A stretch of 64,000 bases of DNA from Cladorrhinum sp. PSN259 (taxonomy: Eukaryota; Ascomycota; Sordariomycetes; Sordariales; Podosporaceae): the NCBI GenBank assembly GCA_033725935.1, contig MU867077.1, positions 62,001 through 126,000 on the forward strand, in the 5' to 3' direction. Shown piece by piece: positions 45,001 through 54,400 of this stretch. Position 1 is the stretch's first letter. Every line of letters begins with the position of its first letter. A program made the translations under genes and the position numbers. The notes beneath the pieces were generated by a model. It worked only from the letters and a program-made list of their open reading frames with translations. It searched no databases and was not told where the DNA came from.

Positions 45001-45224
45001 GGAGCGGATCGTATTCAAGGTCCAGGTCGCCTGTGCGTAGTATTAAGAAGGAGAATGATCGCAGTGTGAGCCGGAGTCGTAGCAGGACTCGGAGCAGAAG
45101 CAGGTCACCTTTGAAGACGGGAAGCAGTCCGGTTGGAGGGAATAAGAGGCGGAGGAATTATAGTAGTTCTAGGTCGAGGTCACCTCCTCCTCCTAGGGCT
45201 AAGAGAGGAAGGGTTGGGAATTAG
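42039..45224 (+). CDS. cwc22: CWC22, pre-mRNA splicing factor
   Basis: A single exon of 1061 aa from the first ATG (MATSQAQSPSRES). Residues 1-200 are an RS domain with repeated RDRSPSRDSR-type units. The MIF4G domain spans about 249-435 (RMAWEALKKSINGLVNKVNT, later VGELLVKRLIMRFRKAFKRN, HEADIDKRTQYMIEVLFQVR). An acidic linker with EDEDDDDESEESDSDGEEE follows. The MA3 domain lies at about 548-665 (LRRTIYLSIQSSADPEEAAH, later EKVYLKFMGLLGERFARLN), followed by NIRFSINYFTSIKMGFLTDE. From 754 to the end is a second, longer RS domain. Cwc22 is a spliceosomal protein needed around the first catalytic step; in metazoa it also loads eIF4A3 for the exon-junction complex. Yeast Cwc22 lacks the long RS tails, so this animal-like layout fits an intron-rich fungus. 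Confidence 0.95.
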   Translation: MATSQAQSPSRESIEAEDASPSDDRSQSPISKRERASSRDPPDGSPSPRRSRSSSRGSRDRSHHSNRSPSREEGDISPRRDRSPSRDSREMSPPHHARSPSRNSRSPSPRSRDQSPRASRDGSPRRTRSLSRDMRDISPPRRNRSFSRDSRDASPPRRDRSPNGRQPREHSPLPRRPAPAQRRDGPDRYRPAPRERTPPPAPPVKTEEEKLADARAEYQKLLNLRSQGVYLPPQKLRALQAAITDRSSKEYQRMAWEALKKSINGLVNKVNTANIKFVVPELFGENLIRGRGLFCQSLLKAQHASLPFTPIYACLAAICNTKLPQVGELLVKRLIMRFRKAFKRNDKAVCLSSTMFIAHLVNNQVVHEMLAAQILLLLLQKPTDDSVEIAVGLMREVGLFLEEMSPTIAHAVFDQFRNILHEADIDKRTQYMIEVLFQVRKDKYKDNPVIKEELDLVEEEDQITHRIGLDDDITTQDTLNIFKFDPDWEANEEEYKKLKAEILGEGSGDEDEDDDDESEESDSDGEEEQQQKAIEIKDQSNADLVNLRRTIYLSIQSSADPEEAAHKLMKLRLPAGQEPELVSMIVESCAQEKVYLKFMGLLGERFARLNRMWMELFEESFVKYYTTIHRYETNKLRNIARFWGHQLANDAIGWHVLSIIHLNEEETTAASRIFIKILFEDLQENMGSVKLKARLAEETLKPSLEGIFPHDNPRNIRFSINYFTSIKMGFLTDEMREFLANMPKPALPAPAADSDSESVSSYSSYSSYSSRSRSRTPPRKAIDRGRSLSRTPPLRTRDDSYSRSRSRSRSYSRSVSRRRSYSRSPVRQGRDDRSISRSPVRRPARDRSYSRSPSRSRSPTPNRARGRSDSRSVSPVAGPSTKRRRDDSYSRSRSRSIRRTRSPPAPQWRRDDSVSSKGGRSPPARKQRRYSRSPSPVRKDARPRRSSHSRSRSRSPVPRGGGAATAATSGPGRYRQRDSPPPRGGRGRSGSYSRSRSPVRSIKKENDRSVSRSRSRTRSRSRSPLKTGSSPVGGNKRRRNYSSSRSRSPPPPRAKRGRVGN

Positions 45225-45799
45225 TCGGGGGTGGGAAATCAGAAAAATGTAAATTGTGATACCATTAGTGAGTTGCAGTAATTAGTAGTTGGGACCTTGA
45301 GGAGAATGAGTTGTATTTTTTTTGAGTGATGGTACCTAGCTTTGGGAGGTAATCGACTTGCTGCTTAAACCATAAATGAAAAGGATTGACTATAAACATT
45401 CTATGAAAACAGTAAGCATGCATGAGAGTATCACGATAAAGATCAATTTCTCTGTAAAGGATTTTGTGTGCCATTCTCATGGTCCTCTTGTCTCGGCGAT
45501 AATGGGTAACGGTCTACTTGCTTGTGGAAAAAAACCCAGGCACTCTAATGAAGTACGATGTGTTTAGCTTCTCGAGAGACTCTGTACTTCCTTGGTATGC
45601 GATATTCCGTACAGAGTTGGAGTGATTGGTCGGCTGTGCCCGCCGAACTAGAGCTGATTGAACAACCCCCGCCACGATAATATATGTCTACCTCAGCTCA
45701 TCTATCTTCAACTACACTTTACTCTTGACTTGAAGAAAGCCACCGAAACATTGATGTGAACAGATATCTTGGCATTTCTGGGAATAATCCTTTGAAACT
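45225..45799. other. spacer with promoter of CorA-like gene 1
   Basis: It carries the 3' region of CWC22 and the promoter of the next gene. A TATA-like AATATATG lies near 45680, about 120 bases before the start codon. Confidence 0.5.
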
Positions 45800-47381
45800 A
45801 TGGAACACACACGCCCTGGGCCAACAGAATCTTTTTTACCAAACCCATCACGATCCTTTGATCAATTACCAGTCGAAACGCTGGAATGTCTACTCTACTC
45901 CGGCGGACAACAACAAAAACAAGCAAGAAGCCACCGGGGAACTATTCAAGACGTGGAAGATATACCCAAGTGGTTGGCAGCTGATCCTCCTCCCCCAGAA
46001 CCCGAACACCACCACCACCACCACCACCCAAGCGGCGGTGGCGGCGGCGGCGATGGCGCGAACAGGAACGGGAACGGGAACGGGAACGGAAAATGTCATG
46101 CAATGCTCCGTCTCGTCTGCGTCGAAAAGGAATACGGCAAGCCCCTGCATCCATTCTTTGAGGAGCCGACCAAGTCACGCGTCGACGCGGTGCTGGGGCT
46201 TACGTCCGACATTTACTGGGAGGAAAGGGGTGATGATTTACTCTGGAGGGGCGTGGGCGGGTGCGGTCGGTACACCGTCTCAGATGATACGGTGGTATAT
46301 ATCTTCCACCGGACGAGTGCGTCGAATACTTTTGGTCTCGTTCTGAGCTGGGACGAACATCGCAAAATAACGAGAGGGTACTTGGCTCATTCCGAAACCG
46401 TATCGAAGGAAGTGCCGCAGATTGTGAGGGATATAGAGGAGTTGTTCGTGCGGTTTGGGGGCCACGCGCTGGCGGTTGCCGTGGCGGGCGTGATGTTTAC
46501 TGTCAGGGTCGCCACGGGCAGGATCAACGGGGTGCATAACAAGCTGGCCAAGATTGAGATTGCTACGGGGTTTAGTCCTTGGGCTAGTAAAGGCGGTGGT
46601 CATGGCAGGAGGGATGATGGGGAGAACAAGGAAGGAGGAGGAGGAGGAGAAAAAGGAGAAGGAGAAGGAGAAGGAGAAGGAGAAGATTTCTCGAGTTTGG
46701 CGAGGCACCTGGGACATTTGAATGCTGATTTTGGGTTTGTGGATTTCGCGGTTAGGAGTACGACGTTGAGGTTGGAGTTTATTTTGAGGGAGTGGGATAG
46801 GGCCGCGGAAGATATTGTGGAAGAAGAGGCGTGGAAACTGACCAAAAAAAGAGCGAGGGAGCGGATGGAGTTGCTCAAGAGCAGGCTGGAGCATATGCCT
46901 CTACACTGTGCCGTCAAGGACCGGTTGAACGCTCAGCAGACCGTGCTGTTTAATCTCATTTCGCAGCAGGATAGCAGTCTGAACATTGGGATCGCTTCGG
47001 ACTCGAAGGAGCTGGCTGCTGCTAGTAAGAGGGATAGCTCCTCGATGAAGATTATTGCTGTTTTGACGACCTTGTTCTTGCCGGGGACTTTCATATCGGT
47101 AGGTGTATTTGCTTTCTTTTTCTCCCTTGCAGGAGTGAGTGTATACTAATGGGATTGAACAGACTCTATTTTCCATGCCACTATTTGACTGGGAAGTGTC
47201 GAGGCTATCAGATGTATCGGCCCGTTATATATGGCTCTACTGGGTGATAACTATCGCGTTGACGGTGGTGGTCATGGGACTTTTCGGAGCGTATGCGTGG
47301 TATCAGGGACGAGAAAACGAAAGAAGTACTAAGCAGGCGAGGGAGAGTATTTTCAGTAGGGTGATGAATGGGGAGAAGTAA
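45800..47381 (+). CDS. CorA-like two-TM membrane protein, tandem copy 1
   Basis: Two exons, 45800-47098 and 47163-47381, give 505 aa. The intron (GTAGGT, ATACTAATG branch, AACAG) lies just before the first membrane span; the earlier TTGCAG would give an immediate stop. Residues 1-100 are low complexity: a His run coded by CAC/CAT, a Gly run, and NGNGNGNG coded by GGGAAC units. The middle is a soluble domain (LRLVCVEKEYGKPLHPFFEE to FGFVDFAVRSTTLRLEFILR) interrupted by an EGEGEGEG run from GGAGAA units. Then comes a coiled stretch (RLNAQQTVLFNLISQQD) with two heptads (IASDSKE, LAAASKR). Membrane spans: SMKIIAVLTTLFLPGTFIS and WLYWVITIALTVVVMGLFGA. The fold resembles fungal CorA-like proteins, with SMPLFDW after span 1 and no GMN motif, so magnesium transport is unlikely. 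The role is unknown; the next gene is its paralog. Confidence 0.82.
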
Positions 47382-47807
47382 AGATACATATAAAATGGGA
47401 TTTTATAATACTTCTCTGTTTTTGCTCTCTTCACTTTTCGAATGCGAGCATAGTTGCTTGTTAGACTTGGCCAATTTCAACCTGGTAAAGAGGCGCCTTC
47501 ACCAGGAGGTGATTGGTCCAGCACATAATTCGGCGGTTATGAGCAAGGCTACGACACTGATGGTTGTTTTCCTTCAGCTGAACTCTTTACATAGTGTTAT
47601 GGGTAAGATAAACCATCTCATATGTACCTGATCCGTGCGCTCACCTGTGAACGTGGGACTGGTGGCACGGATCAGGTACATGAAAAAGTGGTAATTATTT
47701 TGCTCGTAACTGCCGTAAGGCAGAACTGTCCTTATTTCTGTTTCATCAACTCCTCTCACCTTTGCTTCACTTCAGCCTCAGACAGATCTCTCCTATCAAA
47801 TACAGCC
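47382..47807. other. spacer between tandem CorA-like genes
   Basis: The 426-base gap contains a perfect 17-bp inverted repeat (separate entry) and the promoter of the second copy. No other structure is seen. Confidence 0.65.
47622..47681. repeat. perfect 17-bp inverted repeat with 26-base loop
   Basis: The arm at 47622-47638 (ATGTACCTGATCCGTGC) is exactly the reverse complement of 47665-47681. The spacer between them is 26 bases. In RNA it would form a strong hairpin. It lies 240 bases past the stop of copy 1 and about 130 bases before the start of copy 2. Confidence 0.95.
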
Positions 47808-49363
47808 ATGGCGATAGCGAATCGTCCGCCGTTTATAAAACTGGAGTGTTGTCTGTACCAAAACACCCCATCACTTTATTTTCACCGCGGCAACATTGAG
47901 GAAGACAATATCGCCAACTGGCTCGGCGACAATCTGACTGTATCGCCGGATGGGAAACCTCTGGTTGCAGGTTTGAGGCTTGTATTCGTTCTCCAAATGG
48001 GCCGCAACCATCCTTTCAAGAACACCATGATCTCGAAAACAGTGCACGATCTCCTAGGAGTCCCGCAGAGTCACGCCTGCTATGCTCCGACTTTTTGGGA
48101 AGGCTCCGGCAAATATTCCATCTCTTCAACTCGGTCAGGTAATTATTCCAATGATTTTTATTATTATTATTAAATATAAAAATATTTTAATCCTTTTAGG
48201 ATCCGTTATAGTTGACCTGTAATAACTTCAACTGCAGTGTTGATATCCAGTCAAGTCCAAGCTAGAATTCACAGCTCATTCGTAATGAGACATGACTCAA
48301 CTTCAAACATTACTACAGGATATGTGCTGTGGCAACCAGGCCTGCCAATTGAGAGAATTTTAGACGCCGTCCAAGATCAGTTTGCATCTACACCACATCC
48401 GCTCCTAGTACCGCTTATGCTATCCGAGAGTTCTCTTACCATACAACGGGCTTGGCTACACACCGAGCCAGCAGAAATCCGTGACATTGAAGCGGCGACT
48501 GGTTTTATAGACGAGTCGGTACTAGCGGTCACTGCCAAACTTGAGTCAAAAGAGGAGACTTTGAATTTCCCTAAGCTTATTGAAAAACTAGGCAAACAGA
48601 CTGCCGTGGCCGCCTATAGGGATTTTTTCGTTGAGAATAGTATTGGCTAGGCTCGATTTTATCTTGGAGCAACTACAATCCGCAGATGGCGGCCTGGTTG
48701 ATGTGTTTGTTGAGACCATGATTCGGCAAAGAGCCAAGTTCGCCAAAAGCGATGTGCAAAGCCTCTTGTTGAGCGGCGACATGTTTAATAGACGGCTTCA
48801 AGCACAGCAGACTGTGGTAAGTAGGCATCCTTGTCATCGTGGAAACGTGTGCTAGGGACTGACACAGTAGCAACTGAACAGTTGTTTAACTTGATCGCCC
48901 AAGAAGACAGCAGAGCCAACCTTAGCATTGCCGCAGACTCAAAACAGCTGGCAGCGGACTCTAAACGATTGGCTGAGTACTCTATAGAATTGGCAGCCGG
49001 CTCCAGAGAACTGGCAGCTGCTAGCAAAAGGGACAGCTCGGCCATGAAGATTATTGCTTACATGACCACTCTGTTCTTGCCGGCTACCTTTGTCTCGGTA
49101 TGTACGACACTCACTTCCCGCAGAATTTCTACTGACCGGGAAATTCAAAGACTTTGTTTTCCATGCCAATGTTCGATTGGACAGTACCAAGGATATCGGA
49201 CGCCGCGGGTGGTCACATGTGGTTCTACTGGACTATAGCTATACCACTCACCGTTCTGGTCGTGTCAGTTTTTGGTGTGTATGCTTGGTACCAGGGGCGA
49301 AAGAACAAGGTGATTGCCCAAAAGGCCAGAGAGGGTGCAGATAAAAAGGTCAAGGATGTCTAG
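47808..49363 (+). pseudogene. CorA-like two-TM protein, tandem copy 2, frameshifted
   Basis: Exons 47808-48138, 48238-48816, 48882-49097 and 49151-49363 follow good splice sites (GTAATT..TGCAG, GTAAGT..AACAG, GTATGT..CAAAG). Introns 3 and 4 flank the same coding points as in copy 1 or add one. Exon 2 has a single-base excess near 48642: the frame RDFFVENS runs into a stop (48648-48650), while the next frame continues LARLDFILEQL, aligning without gap to copy 1 (VRSTTLRLEFIL). Ignoring that base, the protein would have 445 residues. The N-terminal domain matches copy 1 only loosely (LRLVFVLQMGRNHPFKN). The coiled part has five heptads instead of two (IAADSKQ, LAADSKR, LAEYSIE, LAAGSRE, LAAASKR). 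Spans: AMKIIAYMTTLFLPATFVS and WFYWTIAIPLTVLVVSVFGV. A real pseudogene, an assembly error or an unseen intron are the options; the intact remainder suggests a recent or artefactual break. Confidence 0.75.
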
Positions 49364-50363
49364 GCTCTGGCTCCTAGTTATTTCATCATTTTTGTTTGTA
49401 AAAGAGCTTGACCCCTATTTCTATCCCTGAATCCACTTGCCACCCGACAAACAAAGAATATCACCAAATTTGGCCAGATATCTGAATACAACCAGAAGAC
49501 TGAAAATTTTTGTAAGCGTCCGGTAGTCCCTTTTGGTCACCAACCTCATGCGTGATTGGCCAGCCCACAACCCGTCAGAGAGTTACATTGAAGATCGACA
49601 ACTCGAGACACTCTCTGTGCACCACACAGAATACCCGGGTCAACAGAGAGTCTCCGGATGGGCCCCCTTCAAACGTCGGGGATCTCTGTGAATGTCTTGT
49701 TCTGGTAGTTTTGTGTACAATTCGGATATGAAGCCGACGTGATTTTGTTTCCAAACAATGTCAAGGCCATGGTAGTTGGTGTCCGAGTGACCACCCTGAG
49801 GGTATTGAGCTACCAACGCAAAAAGATGATGGCTTTCTTATTCCGCAGTTTTTTACTAGTACATCATTCTTCTAGTGAATTATTCCAAAATACCGTTCTT
49901 TCCAAACAGATGTACTGTGACTCTCCCTTCCCTCGGAACTTTTTCCATCTCTTCAACGGCTATATCACAACACGCAATGGCAAAAAACAAGCACCTTCTG
50001 CAACAACTCAGATCTTTCATGCACACGACGTCGATCAAGAAAGTTCTGGCCCAACCGTAGCGTTTTCCCACCACCCCATCACTCTGTAGATCATCCCTTT
50101 TCGAACATACGCATACAGACAGACACACACACACATCCTGTCAACAGAGCCGCGAGAATTGAGCCGTGAACTGGCGCCGAACATGTTCACCGGAAGACCG
50201 ACAGGATGCCATGCCGAGACCACACTCTGTGATACAACGTTCATCCATTTCTTTCATCCGTTCATGCTCATATTAAGGGCATCCGCTCTCCCTCGCCCAC
50301 TCCATTCCTTACACCATTAGCGTCCTTCCAACTTTTACCTACTTACTACTCATTAAACAAACC
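49364..50363. other. spacer upstream of CE5 hydrolase
   Basis: It holds the 3' region of the CorA-like copy 2 and the promoter of the CE5 gene. A CA repeat lies at about 50116-50134. No gene is seen. Confidence 0.6.
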
Positions 50364-51422
50364 ATGCTTCAACCCTTTCTTCCCTCAAAAGTCCTCCTCC
50401 TCCTCCTCCTCCTCGCATCTCTCCCTCCCACACTCTCCCAACAACAACCATCCCCCAAATGTCCACCGCTCCACATCCTAACAGCCCGCGAAACCACCGC
50501 GCCCGAAGGCCACGGCTCCAACACCCCGCTCCTGAACCTTCTAACGAACTCTTCCCTGTTCCCATCGACCTTGACCACAGAAATAATAATCTACCCCGCC
50601 GCCGGTGGCCCCGAGTACTCAAACAGCGTGACTACGGGCATCGCAGCAGTAATCAAGCAGACGGCAACTTTCGCAGCGAGATGTCCTTCCACACCTCTGA
50701 TACTGCTGGGATACAGTCAGGGCGCGCAGATTATAGACGACGCCTTCTGCGGCGGGCCTGATTTACCTTCTCTGGAGTCGACGGGGAGTTTGGTGATGGG
50801 CTTGGTGAGGAGGAACACGGTGGCGATAGTGATGATGGGTAATCCGCGGTTTGGTGGTGGTGTGGGAGATAAAAATCGAAAGGGGAAGGGGAAATCAAGA
50901 AAAGATGAGGAAGACAAGGAAAAGGAAAGTACTGATAGGAATAAAAGGAGGGTCGGGGAAAGGGGGAACGCTACGGTTGGCGGGGTAAGTTGCTTTTTTA
51001 TTTCTTTCTTTAATTTCTTTCCATCTACTCACTCTTTCTATTATTTCTTCAAATACTTTTTTCACCAAAGTGAAGAAGTCGAGTGAGGCTCAGACTATGG
51101 AAAAACATTCAAGAACTGCGGAAGGACACTACTGACAGAAAACTACCGACCAGTTCGCCGCAAGACCGAAAGGATTCAGCTGCCCATTATTCCAAGAAAG
51201 GATAGTGAGTTACTGCGACTCTCCGGATCCATTTTGTTCTGATGGGGATGACGAGGCTACGCATCAGGGATATGGTATGTTTTTATTTCACACCTAACCT
51301 ACCTATTCACTCGTTGCAATCGTTGCTTTTGGCGTGGCAGTGAAACTAACTTGACCTGTTGCGTAGGTGAGGTATATGGCAAGGATTCATTGGCTTTCAT
51401 CATGTCCAAGATATTGCTCTAA
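50364..51422 (+). CDS. secreted CE5 cutinase/acetylxylan-esterase-like hydrolase
   Basis: Three exons, 50364-50984, 51139-51274 and 51367-51422, give 270 aa. Intron 1 is GTAAGT..CTGACAG; without it the frame hits a stop. A clear signal peptide (SKVLLLLLLLASLPPTLS) is followed by the mature start. The CE5 fold shows CPPLHILTARETTAPEGHG, the nucleophile Ser118 in LLGYSQGAQIIDDAFC, and GNPRF. After the introns come GFSCPLFQERIVSYCDSPDP, with likely catalytic Asp237 (PDPFC) and His249 (ATHQGYG), so the triad is complete. The family cleaves cutin esters or acetyl groups of xylan outside the cell; which one cannot be told. Residues about 164-205 are an unusual Lys/Glu-rich insert where family members have a short loop. 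The plant-polymer substrate fits a saprotroph or plant-associated fungus. Confidence 0.87.
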
Positions 51423-54400
51423 CTGTGTGGGATTGAAGAAGATAAAAAATAGAATGGATGTAGGATAAGGAGATTCTGTAGCTAATTAAATCATAAACTC
51501 GTTGCCAGCCGTCCTCGGGTATCCCCAAGGCGGGAATATCATGATAATCGCGACATTCCTCGGCTAGAGTTTGTTACATTATTAAGGAGTTGGGCTAGTC
51601 CGGTCCCCCCATCAAGGTTCCCGTTGTCCATGACCCTAACGTACCTTCCTGCCGCACTGCGCTTTATAGACCAGAGCACCGGCCAACCAGTCACCTACGA
51701 GGGAGAGAACGGAACAGAGCCAATGGTGCAGCGGTCAACCGCAGCGCAAGTAAAAAGCTGCGGCCTGTGTTCCTCACCGGCCCTGTCTGTTCGATTCCTC
51801 GTGGGAAGCTGGGAATTCTGGTGATCCTTGGGGTGGAACTCCTCATGGTGAAGGACCTTTTTGCTTTTTTCTTCTTATTTTTTTCCTGAACAAAAACATT
51901 TTATGTTTGCTTCAACCTCAAAGTAACTGTTTTCAGCTGGTTCGCTGGAAGGGGGAATGTGGGTAGGGTGTTTATATACCCCTTTTGCTCCTCCACCTGC
52001 TTGCGATGTTGTCACCATGACAACGTAGGTTATGCACCTGCCTCCCTACCTGCTACCCACCTATGTACCGACCTCGCTGGAACATGATAAATGTTCCATA
52101 CCATGTCGACTTGTAAACAAGTTTTCATTTAAAGTACCGTATTCGTGGGTAAGGATTACAGCATGGTGCATGCAACGTGCTTTTATCCGATTGGCATCAA
52201 TTTGGACTCAAACAAGGACGATGCCATCAACACTTTCGATTGACTTTTTCACCAAACTTAGACTCCACGAGGAATGGTCTTCAGCTGATGTCTTCTTGAT
52301 AGATTTTACACCAGCACCAGGGCATCCCTGATACACTCCACGAACACGTTCATCCCTTGTTTGGAGCCCATCCTGAACATCGTTCCAGGCAGGATGAGAC
52401 TAGCCATGGTTACATGTGAGGCCATTCATCTGGAATAGCACTCATATTTTTCAGAGAATTTTATCCGCCAACCATTTTCAAGAGACTCGACAATCATGTT
52501 CATGTAACTCATCATCAAATTTGGCCACTATCAGTAGGGAGTAGGACAAAACAGATGCATGTGATGCTCGAATACGATGTCCACGATCATAAGATTTCGA
52601 GTCCGGGTGTGCAAGTTTATGGGAATCCCTGGCACTGTTTCTCGGATGAGAGAAAGTCATAATTCAAAAAAGGCGATGAACCTCTGTGACATCAAGACCT
52701 CGGCCTTATCACCTTACACTAGTGTAGACATGGGATGAGCGTGCATGAAGAATCCATTGATGAAGAAATTCAAAATAAAGTGGTCCCCCAATCATACGAT
52801 ACCAGTCGAGATTACCAGATTCCAGAACGTCGTCTGTCTGCCACGTCTGCCTGCCAAAAACTTGGTAACTGAAGCCCACCGGTTTGCCACTGCTACACTA
52901 CGCCGTTGAAACGCTTTTTTCTCCATCTCTTTTTTTCTTCTTTTGTTTCCAAGGTACCCATGCCTGTGACATTTCTTATTTTTTTTTTCCTTGGCAAAAT
53001 CTTGTTTTATTTGCACAAGATACATAAGCATTTACTCTCCAAGGATTTAAGCCTTTTTTGCACTGCCTACCTTTCTCACAAAGAATGGGGCAAAGATCGA
53101 TCCAGGTCATCTCCGCAACTGTGGGAATCGGGTTTCTTTTTTTAGTTGTACCTAAACTAAGAGAGGAGGAGACCGAGGAAAGTTGGGCATCTGCTGCTCA
53201 TGAGACCCCAATCTCGATTTTTATCGGGGATTAATAATAAAAACTAGATAACAAATGTATAATTATGCAGATTCATTATCTGCTCTGAACCTGCACCACT
53301 TCAGACATGAAAACAAACCAAAAAAAAAAAACCAATAATATGCGCTGATAATGGGTAACAATCGCTTTGCAGCCGAACCGAAATCTACCAACTACATACC
53401 CTATAAACACCCCGCATTATTTATCGCGGACATTTATTTTATTGGGGATTTCGCTCTTTTCTTGAAACCTTGATTTAACCTTGACTTATTTGATGAGTTG
53501 TATGTATCCAGAGATTTCCAAGGAAAATAAAGTTCTTGGCATTTGTGGGGGAAGCAAGCGAATATGGGAAAGAACATGAAGCCCTTGTCGGATTTTAAAG
53601 ATGATATTTCCCGGAAGGGACAACCGAGAGATTCCATGTTTGCGGGGGAGGAGGAGCAAGGAGACCGGGAGTCGAGGAAGAGGGTTTGGACAAGGTGTTT
53701 TCCAAGTTTCTGGAAGACACCAAAGGTATCGATCAATGAAGTTGAAATAAAGGGAATAAATTACGGCACCATTTGATCGAATTACCATTTCGTAGTGTAA
53801 AGTAAGAAAAAGAAAAAAAAGTATTCTCGTATTCGAGAGGGTTTCTTTTATCTTTTTTGATCGGTAAGTTGACCTCTTTAATCACAGTCTCTACATGCTT
53901 ACAAGTATACTGATGACGACGACTTTTCGGGTTTTTCTTTTTTAACTCCGTGATGAAGCGACCAGACAAAAACACAGCAGGAAATAAAGACAGGGAAGTT
54001 TAGATGGTATAGATGGAGATAATCTATGTCAGACACACCGGCGAGGAGGGAACCAAATCACCTTTTTTATTTGTCCCAAGTCAAGACCAACCTCTCTACC
54101 AATCATTGACAAGAAATGGTTCCCGGCATTCACAACGCCGGGACCAGACACACACACACACACACATACATGCACACACACTCAAGTTCATGACTTTGTT
54201 TGTCTCAAGACATCACAAACACGGGGTATAATACTCCATACGACATTATCCACTCACACATTTTTCTTCTTCTTCTTCTTCTTCGATTAACAGCCTCAAC
54301 CACTCCACTGATAAAAGTAACCGAAAAGAAGAAGCTCATCCCAAGAAAAAGCAAGGGCGTGGGTGGGCATAATGGACAAGGAGAAAAAAAAAGGATAGCG

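Noticed and set aside
45800..49363. Annotation of the CorA-like pair as magnesium transporters
   Set aside because: The GMN selectivity motif is absent; only the two-span layout and coil are shared.
52032..52660. Possible decayed gene in the A/T-rich region
   Set aside because: Short frames on both strands gave no recognisable motif, so a remnant cannot be supported.
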